Source of the DNA: Phytophthora sp. 'mugwort'
Lineage: Eukaryota; Oomycota; Peronosporomycetes; Peronosporales; Peronosporaceae
Direction: 5' to 3'
Assembly: GCA_033558025.1 (NCBI GenBank)
Contig: JAUCEF010000002.1
Span: 1,736,001-1,800,000, forward strand
Length of the DNA: 64,000 nt
In this document: positions 1-9,571 of the stretch, one piece after another
Numbering within the stretch: position 1 is the first letter of the stretch
Layout of the letters: every line of letters starts with the position of its first letter
The notes under the pieces: model-generated
The model's input: only the letters and a program-made list of their open reading frames with translations
Database searches by the model: none
Told to the model about the DNA's origin: nothing
Program-made: the position numbers and the translations under genes

Positions 1-165
1 ATCTTTTTCATCTTCTTTCTTGAATCTGAAAGAATACTGTTGTGTTTGTACCGAACGGTTGAACAGTTGGTGGACTGCCTTTGTCGTGGATAACTCGGGG
101 AAATGTACTCCGTCTAACAGTAGTGGAGCCTGAAATCTGCTTGACATTAAAGAAAAGTAGCGTTC

Positions 166-777
166 ATGGAGGAATTCGACGTTGGGGACGTGCTTTGCTT
201 CCCAAATTGGGCGTACGATCATCTAGCTTTGTACATCGGCAATGGGAAAGTCGTGCACTTGTGGTCAGAATCGGGACCTTGGGGTTTTACCATCCGAGTG
301 GATACTATTCGTGAGTTGGTCGAGGCAGGGGGTTCAGTCCCCACGTGCTACACCGCGAGACTGGACAAGTTCATGAACATGAAGCCGTTCTCCTGCGACG
401 TGATTCTTAAACGAGCTCGCAGGCGGTTGGGCACTAAGGGATACGATCTCCTTAACAACAACTGCGAACACTTCGTTACATGGGTGCGCTACGGACGTGC
501 AAAGTCACCTCAATTTGGGCCGATGGCGGTGAAAGCTGGCATCTTTTTGGCCGCTACCGTTAAGGTTGTTTTTGTTCTGTCAGGCTGGACAAGCAGACAA
601 GCGCTAACGGTCATCAGCAAAAGGCTTGACATGATCGCTATTTCGTCGGCTGTATTGGTTATTCACAAGATGATTAGAGTCGACAAGGCCAACTCCTACG
701 CGTCTCCCTTGCGAGGCTTACACGCACTAGGCACTAGGCTGAAATGGGGATGGAAATCGAGCGAGCGAGCTAGTTAA
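166..777 (+). CDS. LRAT/H-rev107-like NlpC/P60-superfamily protein
   Basis: A 203-residue protein with the landmarks of the LRAT (lecithin:retinol acyltransferase / H-rev107) family, thiol acyltransferases or phospholipases that act on membrane lipids. Seen: His19 in the YDHLALYIGNGKVVHL segment, a second His at 31, and the family signature NCEHFV with the candidate nucleophile Cys100. A hydrophobic stretch near residues 124-140 and another near 156-167 would suit the C-terminal membrane anchor of H-rev107-like members. The ATG at 166 is chosen because the GDV start of the domain lies only six residues in. The reading frame is intact. A second copy without a start codon lies inverted at 4847-5446. 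Known for the family: a Cys-His-His active site. Inferred: membrane-associated acyl transfer; the substrate is unknown. Confidence 0.82.
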   Translation: MEEFDVGDVLCFPNWAYDHLALYIGNGKVVHLWSESGPWGFTIRVDTIRELVEAGGSVPTCYTARLDKFMNMKPFSCDVILKRARRRLGTKGYDLLNNNCEHFVTWVRYGRAKSPQFGPMAVKAGIFLAATVKVVFVLSGWTSRQALTVISKRLDMIAISSAVLVIHKMIRVDKANSYASPLRGLHALGTRLKWGWKSSERAS

Positions 778-896
778 TTAATGACTATCGATGGCTGCGG
801 AAATAATATCGGGAAGCATGGCCCGTCAAGATGTTTTGGATTGTTAGCAGCGAATTGGAAGTACATCTTAATATTTCGTGAGCGTCCACTCCAATT
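178..896 (+). repeat. Left arm of 719-bp inverted repeat carrying the LRAT-like gene
   Basis: Positions 178-896 pair with 5446-4728 in opposite orientation without any length difference, including about 120 bp of non-coding sequence after the stop. Every stretch compared base by base was identical. Outside the arms similarity falls to roughly 80% on the gene's 5' side (1-165 against about 5447-5600) and fades on the 3' side. Confidence 0.85.
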
Positions 897-1647
897 CTTT
901 TATTGAGTTTATCACAGCAAAATAATCTTTAGATTATGATCCCCCGCTCTTTTTCGACTGTTACATGTATCACGAACAGGAGTGTTAATGAAAATAATCA
1001 TGTTCACATTTTGCGGTGATGATAAGCGACTTGTTAATGGCAGAACTTGGTCCCTCGATATGTGAGTATTTCCACACTACGATCTTAGCGGAAAAAAAGA
1101 GCCGACAAGACGGAACTTGACCACGCATAAACAGCGGACTGGCAGGTCTATGGTCGATTCAGTCGGAGTCACAACTCGTGTACCGTGTTAAATGCAGCGC
1201 ATCTTCAACGTCTTCAGCGTGAGCCAGGTGGTAAGAGTTTCCACGACTAAACTGTCAGATCGACTGGTAGCCAAGATCGGTTCAGTTGAAAGAAGCCCCT
1301 GTCGAGCGTTGAAGAGCAATGGTGTCACCAGAAGAAAGAACTGTGACTGGCATTACGGCATTTGCGGCATCTCCAGCACCGAATATAGCTATAAAATCTT
1401 GTCCACATCGGGCAAAGTCAAGATTCATCTCGAAGAAGAGTTTAGCAAGAAACAATGGTAAATATCATGATGCTTCGTGGAGCAATGGGGTTTCTCTTGC
1501 TGAGGCGTCTGATATCATTTCCAAGGTGCACAGGCAGGCTACCTTGCTGAAGAGGCCTATATGACAAGCTTGAACCGGATCGCAAACGCTACGACCGCAT
1601 ACTACATCTTAGTGTGGGTCCCACACTGTGGGATCAGTAGTATTTAA
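897..1647. other. Interval with no recognisable gene
   Basis: AT-rich at first, then short unconvincing open frames (about 1190-1560). No family motif, RNA gene or element end was recognised. Confidence 0.5.
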
Positions 1648-2441
1648 ATGATAATTAAAATTCATTGTCATACTGATTGTGATATATTTGAGTTGTTGGT
1701 GCAGATATTCAAGGATGCTCTGGACTACCTAATGGATACCGCTACTGTGGAGGAGTCCAGCGACGCATCGAGTGAGAGCACTGCTCTGAGCAGCGCAGTC
1801 GACTTGAACAACGGCCCAGATAACGAAAATACGACTGGTGACATCGATACTCTGCGGATTCGTCGAAAGCTTGTCCTCTCGCAGATCAAGGGCTGCAGCT
1901 TAAGCTCACGGTGAAATTCAAGGTGCTACACTCAGCGAGGGGCGCCAAATATCTTTTCCAGTTGCAGCCGCTTTCTCGTGATGGTCAGGATCGCCTCGAA
2001 AGTCAGCTGATTGACGTCCAGGAACGGCTCGCTGCGACCGAGAAAATGCTAGCCAAGTCGGTGTCTGGGAAGCCAACGATCCTGGAGGCGTGTACGACCT
2101 TCAAAGGCCAGCGAACGAAAAGGGTTAACGTGGAAAGAGATTAAGGAAAGGGATTTTGAGCTGACCCAGCGAAATCATGCTGTGCGTTTCCACGTCAGGG
2201 GAGCATATGTTGTCTGCTTGCGAATTTACTGACGTCGCAACGGAGTGGAGGCCACGTTGAAATGTTCAGAATGAGCAGCTGGTCCGGTGGGACCACGTTC
2301 CGTTGAGTGCGAAGCGTGAGAGCAGCGGTTTGCTTCTCCGCATAGTGCGATTTCCCGGGCAGGACGAGCTCGAAGTCGTCGTTATACAGGCTCCAAGGGA
2401 TGTGGAAGCTGCGATCACTGCAGCGAGACGCGGCAATTGAA
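1648..2441 (+). pseudogene. Broken coiled-coil protein gene
   Basis: Three successive open segments in shifted frames look like one decayed gene. The first (1648-1914) is acidic and Ser-rich and ends with RRKLVLSQIK. A frameshift near 1890 leads into LQLKLTVKFKVLHSARG and a heptad-like stretch, LESQLIDVQERLAATEKML, to 2144. After a gap, 2262-2441 reads NEQLVRWDHVPLSAKRE and LLLRIVRFPGQDELEVVVI and then stops. The order (acidic linker, beta-like segment, coiled coil, beta-like segment) resembles a multi-copy oomycete protein type, but I cannot name a family. Function unknown. Confidence 0.4.
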
Positions 2442-3489
2442 AGCTATACTAGTTGCAAATGGTGTTCGTTGTGTTGTCATTGTTCTATGCATCGGTTTGT
2501 AGCTAGCCCAAACTAATCGAAAATGAATATCCACGACAAAGTGTTATCGTTTTTATATGAGGAATAACTCCGAAGCTTTATTACTCAGGTTTCTCAAATG
2601 AGCCGAGCGTCGACGCGTCGTTGATTTAGGCGCCTGTAGTGAGAGCCGTTCAAGGCGCAGTAAGAGGATGAAACCCTCTTGGCCGGTCGCGCTGACCGCG
2701 ATGCGTAGCAACGAGGACGAGAAGGAAACGAGGACACAAGAACGGCGAGGACAACGAAGGCAGCGAGTGCAACAACAACAGCGAGGAAAACAACAGCAGC
2801 GCGGAAAACAGCAGCAGCGAGGACAACGGACGGCGGTACTCGACGAATAGCGAAGCACAGGGCGACGGGTTGGGCAGTCGCCCGCCCGAGCGATCTGTCT
2901 CCGTGACTCTTCGTGAGAAGATCGCAAGGCGAATGAGAGGCTAAGAGGCGACGCGAACCATCGCTAAGCAGGATGCATAATTAGGATAGCGGAAGGAGCC
3001 GGGAGTCTCGGATTTGCGGCGGAACCAACAAATCCCCGCACGAGTAAGCAGCTTCGCCCAATGGTGGTGGTACCGACAGCGTAGCAGTATAAGAAGAGTC
3101 GAGGTTCGATACACGTATAATGCTTATGACTTGTCTGAGGGTGGGTAAATACTCCTAGCGTGACAGGAATTACAGAGTCCCGTAGGATCCACGCAATATC
3201 AAAGCTCGTGCAGAACTCTTGTAAGCTAAAAGAGAGGGTCGTTTATTCCCGGTCGTTTATCCGCCTAGCGCCCCGTTTTGAGGATCTGGCAGAGATCTAT
3301 GAGAGCCCCTTACACTGCAAACCTCAAGGGGTTCGCCTCGTGCACCCCGTGCGTGTTTAGCTAGACGTAGGTGTATCCTACGGCGGCGCGAGACGTAGCT
3401 ACCGGGCACCGTCCACTGGCCAGGGACAGGACTGGCGAGCAAAACAGCGCAACACATCAGGCAAGGAGCGAGTACTAACCGTGTGCTTA
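2442..3489. repeat. Low-complexity CAACAGCGAGGA-type repeat in an otherwise empty interval
   Basis: Between about 2765 and 2830 short near-tandem units of CAACAGC and GAGGA occur. On the plus strand they can be read as an Asn/Ser/Glu-rich stretch (NNNSEENNSSAENSSSEDNG) ending in EKIARRMRG and a stop near 2943. This may be a scrap of a coding region. Nothing else in the interval is recognisable. Confidence 0.4.
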
Positions 3490-4395
3490 CTACGCCGTCA
3501 CCATCATGATTCCTCCGATCACACTGGGGGATCTGATGCCCGCGTTGTCTCCGCCTTGGTATGACACGACATCGTCACGCCGGTGAACGCCAGCAAGACG
3601 CCGCCAGTTTTTTTTTCGCATTGACTTATAGTATGGAGGCCCACGCCATCGCGCAGTGCGAGCGCTCGTTGATTTAATTTTAGGACGTTGCCCCACTGGG
3701 GGATGGTACAGCAGCCATCTACATGTACCTCTAGAAGTAGATCCCAGACGGAACGCACTTGTAGAGCCCGCCAGGAAACAATAAGCATTCCCCACTAGTT
3801 CTGACACCGAGCATCAAGAGCACATGATCTCATCCATATGACGCACATTCTCGATTCTCGTCTTTCATTCATATTCGACATTATTGAGTAAAACTATTCC
3901 GCAAGCAGGTTAGACTCCACACGCCGCGGGAAATTTTCGCAGATGGAGAAAGTATAATTGTAAAGTACGCGAGGAGAGCTGATAAGGACAATCGGTCCAT
4001 ATTTTTTTTTTGTCTCGAGTCAAGTTGGTGGCTTTATATGATAAACCAAGAACTTTGTCAGCCCTGCTGCTTGTAGGATTAACATGGACTGACTTGGAGC
4101 TGTAGTGATAAACGTCAGCAACCTTGAGCATGTTGAATGAGTTGGGATGCATAACCATTTATCCGAAGCACTACCGTCCAGACTCCCACGTTGCCGAAAA
4201 ATTCCCACTCGGAAACGTCGATATATACCGCTTCGTCAGCAAATATTTGCTTAACCCCTTGAATTCATACGCTCAGAACAGCATAAGGCTTTTTTTCAAC
4301 CACGTCCTTGTCGTGCTAGGGGTTAAACCCGCCCTTCACCAAGTGTTATCATATTATTTAGTCAAGACCACATATATTTCAGCGTAATGGTCTGC
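3490..4395 (-). pseudogene. Rearranged fragment of the DMT transporter gene and its upstream region
   Basis: Read on the minus strand, this segment matches the transporter locus at 31744-33553 with an internal deletion. 4395 to about 3623 corresponds to 31744-32460 (5' flank). 3622 to 3490 corresponds to 33422-33553 (part of exon 4, encoding the GGVLLAFTGVTM and SPSVIGG region). Exons 1-3 and their introns, about 960 bp, are missing at the junction. Both flank and exon are present, so this is a genomic duplication followed by deletion, not a retrocopy. It has small indels and no start, so it is not expected to make protein. Confidence 0.78.
4251..4326. mobile_element. 68-bp piggyBac-type MITE with TTAA duplications
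   Basis: A 68-bp insertion (4255-4322) lies between TTAA copies at 4251-4254 and 4323-4326. Its ends are CCCCTTGAATTC on the left and CCCCTAGCAC when the right end is read inwards, so it has short terminal inverted repeats starting CCCCT. The paralogous sequence near 31804-31827 is the same length without the insertion and has TCAA at the site. The left end also matches the terminus at 23911-23923 (TTAACCCCTTGAA). Too small to encode anything, so any mobilisation would have come from a piggyBac transposase. Confidence 0.75.
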
Positions 4396-4727
4396 GGACC
4401 CATGCACTGATCGATTAACGTTATATCGATCATCTACCTGCCGGTTTGCTCTATATTCGTGGGCAGCTTCCAGTTCACGGCGTCTTGTCGGTTCTCGCTG
4501 GCAAAATGGTCCCTGCTCGTTATTAGTAGTGAAAATACTCACATACCCATTGGATCATTTCGATTAAGTTCTGGTATCAACACGTAAAAATCACCCATCA
4601 CCACAGCAAAAGGTGAACGTACTTCCACTTCCCCGTTGACACCATTCGTGTCCGCGCTAACGGTCTATATTATCGAAAAGGAATCTTAATTTAAGGACTG
4701 TTTTTCCGTGGTAAAATCAATAGAAAT
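4396..4727. other. Short interval between duplicated fragments
   Basis: Separates the transporter fragment from the LRAT inverted arm. No coding signal recognised. The last 40 bp still align weakly with the 3' flank of the left LRAT copy (after 896). Confidence 0.4.
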
Positions 4728-4846
4728 AATTGGAGTGGACGCTCACGAAATATTAAGATGTACTTCCAATTCGCTGCTAACAATCCAAAACATCTTGACG
4801 GGCCATGCTTCCCGATATTATTTCCGCAGCCATCGATAGTCATTAA

Positions 4847-5446
4847 TTAACTAGCTCGCTCGCTCGATTTCCATCCCCATTTCAGCCTAGTGCCTAGTGC
4901 GTGTAAGCCTCGCAAGGGAGACGCGTAGGAGTTGGCCTTGTCGACTCTAATCATCTTGTGAATAACCAATACAGCCGACGAAATAGCGATCATGTCAAGC
5001 CTTTTGCTGATGACCGTTAGCGCTTGTCTGCTTGTCCAGCCTGACAGAACAAAAACAACCTTAACGGTAGCGGCCAAAAAGATGCCAGCTTTCACCGCCA
5101 TCGGCCCAAATTGAGGTGACTTTGCACGTCCGTAGCGCACCCATGTAACGAAGTGTTCGCAGTTGTTGTTAAGGAGATCGTATCCCTTAGTGCCCAACCG
5201 CCTGCGAGCTCGTTTAAGAATCACGTCGCAGGAGAACGGCTTCATGTTCATGAACTTGTCCAGTCTCGCGGTGTAGCACGTGGGGACTGAACCCCCTGCC
5301 TCGACCAACTCACGAATAGTATCCACTCGGATGGTAAAACCCCAAGGTCCCGATTCTGACCACAAGTGCACGACTTTCCCATTGCCGATGTACAAAGCTA
5401 GATGATCGTACGCCCAATTTGGGAAGCAAAGCACGTCCCCAACGTC
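4847..5446 (-). pseudogene. Inverted LRAT-like copy lacking its start codon
   Basis: From residue 10 onward the translation is identical to the gene at 166-777, including the NCEHFV signature and both histidines. The two copies differ just before this: 35 bp between two GAC triplets, carrying the ATG and first codons of the left copy, are missing. The first remaining in-frame candidates are GTG (5434) or internal ATGs after the first active-site His, so a normal product is unlikely. The short direct repeat at the deletion ends suggests slippage or microhomology repair. An upstream exon supplying a start cannot be excluded. Confidence 0.75.
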
Positions 5447-6480
5447 AAGCAGATTTCAATTCTGTTCGACGGCGTGCATTTCCTTGAGTTATCCACGTCA
5501 AAAGCAGTCCATCAACTGTTCCACCGTCGGTATAAACACAGCAGTATTTCTTTTTTAATTTCGGATATCTAGAAACAAGATGATAAAAAAAATTCCTGAT
5601 TAATTATGTTTTGCTGTATCTGCCGAAGATGCTGGTTCCTCCTATTTATCATGTTTCAAGCTCGTAATCGGTGTGGCATGCTGAGACTCTCGAACCCGCA
5701 GCTCACGCTGAACTTGCGCTAGTTCGCGTTCAATTTGTCTCGTGCGGAGTTCCAAGTCGCGAAGGAAGAGCGCCTATGGCACCAGGTAAAGGTTAGTACA
5801 GACGCCAAAGCTCTTTGTTGAATAAATTATTATTGCATACAAGATGTTGCAAATGAAGCTGAACCGATTGCTGTGTACCGACTACCGTGACTGGAGCAAG
5901 ATCGAGTTGACATTGAGCTTCGTGACGATGCTACAGATCCAGTCTTCATAAGTAAAAGAAGTTAGAGGTAGAAACCAGGTACAAATAACTGCAACTTATC
6001 TCGTCAGAATCACTTTCGGAACGCAAAGTAGCTTCTTCCCTTGCTAGACGACCTGCGAGGAGCACCGTCGTGTCTTATACACGGTGGTTAATTGTACCGC
6101 GAAGATAGGGACGACGTGGATGTGGCTGACATCTTCTCCAGTGTGACTTGCTTAAACTTAATGTCTAGCAATTTTTATGTTGTCAATATGACGCATATTT
6201 TTTTTTTTAAGTATCCGCCCGTTAAAACCCTTGCTCGCTCACAACGACTTTAAGGGACGAGCTTTTCCTTGACCTTCATGGAATCCTAACTGGGTCAAAG
6301 AGGGAGAGGGAGAAGCACCACTTGTTCATTCCGGAACTTGCTCGGTATCAAGAATTGGGTTTTCAGATAGTCCCAAAGTCGGCGTGAAGAATCGAGGAGC
6401 CAATAGAGACGCTATCATACGCGCTACCTGTTCCATGGAGAGATGCGAGTCATAGAGGCCTGAATGGAGTGTTCGGAGAA
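5447..6480 (-). other. Interval with one possible coiled-coil terminal exon
   Basis: 5642-5773 on the minus strand encodes 43 residues rich in Glu/Arg/Gln (RTRQIERELAQVQRELRVRE) ending in TAG, preceded by a possible acceptor (CCATAG). Upstream on the same strand, near 6015-6140, are MSATSTSSLSSR and EEATLRSESDSDE in mismatched frames. This may be a decayed small gene, but I cannot join the pieces convincingly. The rest is AT-rich with no recognised feature. Confidence 0.25.
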
Positions 6481-7709
6481 GGGGGGGGGGGGCTGGCTGC
6501 CCCTTACAACATGCATGCAAACTGCATCCAGCCTGCCACGTTCGCCACATTCTCACGGTGGATTGGTTTGGGCCAGTTTGAGTTGGGTGATTGTTTCCGG
6601 CACGAAACTAGCGCTATGAAGAAGGGTATCGCTCCGAAATCGCTCATCATTTGGCCCATGCACAAGCAAGAAAGAGATGAAAGTGAGGCAATCAGGAGGA
6701 GAAACGTCCAAAAACGGTAAAGAAGGCGGGACCGTCAGTGTATTTAAAGACTGCCACTTTCTTACCTTTTCTAACGATTTACAAGAAAAGCAATGGGTCT
6801 GGAATAGTGACATCGTTTAAATAATAACCAGCAACTTACAGTGGACAACTAACGGATTTTACAAGCTTGTGGGAGCCTTTGCCCCCCCCCCCCCCTCCCC
6901 CCAAGCCGGTGGGCACTGAGTCGAAAAAATCTTCTGCAACGTCTGGGGTTGAACTTGGTCGCAACAGTAACTTAGAACCAAGTAAAAAAGAAGAGCACAT
7001 TTGCCAGATTTTCGAAGAACTTTTGACCTGCACAGCTGCTTCGGGTAAGGCGGTTGAGAAACATTCGTACCGAACTGTACCAGGTTCGCCTTCTCGTCAC
7101 ATTTCGCTTATCAAACATTCACACTAGAAAATCCAATAAATTTGTAACCTTCATTTGGTATCTCCCCCCTCTTTGTAACGCACAGTATCCGCCAGCATGG
7201 CACGATTCACGCTCACCTTACCGTAGCCAGATAGGTTCAAGAAGGATTACAGGGTCTCGTGAGTTGCAACAGTCTGATTTCGATGAAAATGCTAACGTGA
7301 ATGACCTCATGGAAGCCCTCAATCTGAAGTTCCGCGCACTCTCCAATGATGCGCGTATTGTCGAGTGCATTCTGCTATATGGAGTCGAGCTGGCTCGACA
7401 TCGGTCCCTTATGCTGTGATCCCTGACTTTTCAGGAAGTTGCCGCGACTAATTGCGCAGACAAATTGTCTCCGTATTTTGTGGACGTTAAGAGGGGATCT
7501 CCGATCCACTTCGTCCGGCCGACCAACCAAAGAGCTACGCGCATTCCGAGCTTTGCAGGATCGTGTCCGACAGCCTCCTTGCCGTCCGGACATTTGAGCT
7601 GACAGCCGGAGGGAAGACACACCCGCCAGATGCACGTACCTCCACGCAGAAAGGTATTTAAGGGGGGACATAATAATTTGCAATAGCGACGAACCTAGTA
7701 ACATGGAGG
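6481..7709. other. Interval with a G12 tract, a C14 tract and weak open frames
   Basis: G12 at 6481-6492 and C14 (then T and C6) at 6882-6902. An open frame to 7419 ends in a leucine-rich segment (NDLMEALNLKFRALSNDARI), unrecognised. No promoter, RNA gene or transposase motif was seen. Confidence 0.4.
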
Positions 7710-8722
7710 ATGACCATATCGTCGGTCAGATCAACGGCCCTTCCGCTTGCCAAGAGCGAAGATGAAGTTCGTACCCTCCTCAAGAAATACCATGCCAAAC
7801 AGCTGCGGATGGCTTACATAAAGCTTCGTCTTGGCGCTAAGAAGCGGAGCTCAACTCAAGATAACAAGCTCATCTACATTAACCTTCTTTGGAGCTACTA
7901 CGAGGCCAAGTACGACGGCGTGTTAGGCGCGCTTGGGGGGCTTTCTCCAGCAGTCTCTGAAACGTGGGGGTCGCAGGGCAACGAAGCATTGCATCTTCCG
8001 TTTGCTGGACGTCATCTTTCTGATGAGTTCATACAGCGCATGAGTGAGGCATACCAGATTCCAGATCGGGCGGCGCTGAATGTGGGCGCTGTCAACGAGA
8101 TGCTACTGGGTGGACATCACTCAAGCGTACAACGACGACATTGCGCATTATAACGAGTTTGCTTTGGAGAGTGATAATGCTCGGTATGATGGCATTTACC
8201 CAGCGCTGGCTGTCCCAAACTCCAGGAGTAAGCTTCGCGCGATGTGGAAGAAGACGATGGCTCGCTACAATAGAGCTCTCTACTTGTCAAAGAAGTTGGG
8301 CTCACATGGTGAGTTTTGGGACTATTGCGCGGGTTGTACGGATGTTATGTATTATCATGATTGGCTTCAGATTCGCTTCGCTCGCCGATATACTGTACCG
8401 GGGCGGTTAACGCCAACACGCCCGCATGAGCACTTTTTGTCAAGCGCTACTATCGATGCATCGGATCCGACGCCACATACATCAAGCGCGCTCGCGGGGG
8501 GGGGGGGGGGGGGGCAAAGCGTCGCCGTCGCCTGACGACAGCGGAGCGTCTTCTGGAGATCGTCGAGATGGATCGAGAGGATGAGTTGGCGGAGAGCAAG
8601 AAGGTGAGAGAAGGGAGTGAAGAAGCAAAGAGCTATGATACTGTGGTACGTTCGGCGGCGGCTATGCCGGCTGCAATGACGACACTAACGAGCTCAAAAG
8701 AAGCCACGCTAGCGATAATCTA
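7710..8722 (+). pseudogene. Broken gene of an unrecognised, probably repeated family
   Basis: The ATG at 7710 opens a frame (LRMAYIKLRLGAKKRS; WSYYEAKYDGVLGALGG) that shifts near 8105 into WVDITQAYNDDIAHYNEF and FWDYCAGCTDVMYYHDWLQ. A 19-G tract at 8496-8514 shifts it again, and the third frame runs KRRRRLTTAERLLEIVEMD to a TAG near 8720. The three parts read as one protein of about 335 residues with a helical, aromatic-rich body and a basic C-terminal helix. A DNA-binding accessory protein of the neighbouring PIF/Harbinger element would fit the position, but no Myb/SANT signature is clear. Function not assigned. Confidence 0.5.
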
Positions 8723-8978
8723 GTTGAAGCAGCAGAGCCGGTGTTGACAAAAACTATCTATCGCTGGACATAAACTATGGAAACAGCTAGTGATCTGAAA
8801 AAAACAACCAAATAATGAGGACTCACTTGGTTGCGCCCATTGGGCTTTACCACTAAACTTTGTCGAGAAATCTGACGCCTACCTCAGGATGAGTGTGATC
8901 ATGCTCGTAGCTCATAACAAATTTGATAGACCTGTCATGTCGACTAGCAAGGATTGGACATCCTCACGAACAGGATCT

Positions 8979-9571
8979 TCAGAGATCACCAGACGATCCG
9001 TGATGATGAAGTTGTGCAATGTTGCGGCGAACTAGATGGCCACGTTTTAGAGCTACTAAATACGGTAGCAAGTGCTTCGTAGCCGTGTACGCGGCATCGA
9101 CCGTTACGTAAAGTCCTTATTCCATCCCCTCTATGACTTCGGCGAGATCGCTCTCTCTCTGTATGCTCGAGCATCGTTGGTTCCGCCTGGGTGCGTTGCC
9201 TCGATAAAGACGAAACGAATGAATGCATCGCAGCAAGCTTGCACATTAATTTCATGATGCATGTAGTGACCACTGATGTACCAAGTTGGTCCTACATCCT
9301 CCGACAGTGCCTTGATATGGCAGAGCCAACCGTCCAAATTCACAGCCACACCCCTCAAATACTCCTCGTCACTTCTCGCAGTAAAAGCCGACACATCTAG
9401 CAGGCGCTGCGTCGAAGATTTGGGAAAGGCGATAGTCAAGCCAGGTGCTACCGTAAGAGCCTCCATTAGGCCAGTAATTTTGTACGCGTAGGAATGGCTC
9501 GATCCAATGACGCGGCGGATGTCGTTGATAGTACTCCCTTTAAGATATGGATTGAGAGATAAATCTTGCAC
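8979..9571 (-). pseudogene. PIF/Harbinger transposase (DDE_4 type), frameshifted
   Basis: 9571-9131 encodes a DDE_4 core: NLDGWLC with the first catalytic Asp, then SGHYMHHEINVQACCDAF, then FIEATHPGGTNDARAY, a sequence order typical of PIF/Harbinger transposases. A frameshift near 9135 moves the continuation into another frame that reads YVTVDAAYTATKHLLPYLVA, which looks like the second Asp block, and ends at TGA 8979-8981. The third acidic residue is not visible, so the protein is truncated as well as shifted. Target duplications and terminal repeats were not found. Confidence 0.75.

Noticed and set aside
2553..2927. Cysteine-rich CCCFPRCCCFPRC repeat protein on the minus strand
   Set aside because: Antisense reading of a CAACAGC low-complexity run; no signal peptide or conserved flanks.
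6867..7127. Proline-rich protein beginning MWEPLPPPPPPPKP
   Set aside because: The proline run is simply the C14 tract read in frame; the remainder has no domain.
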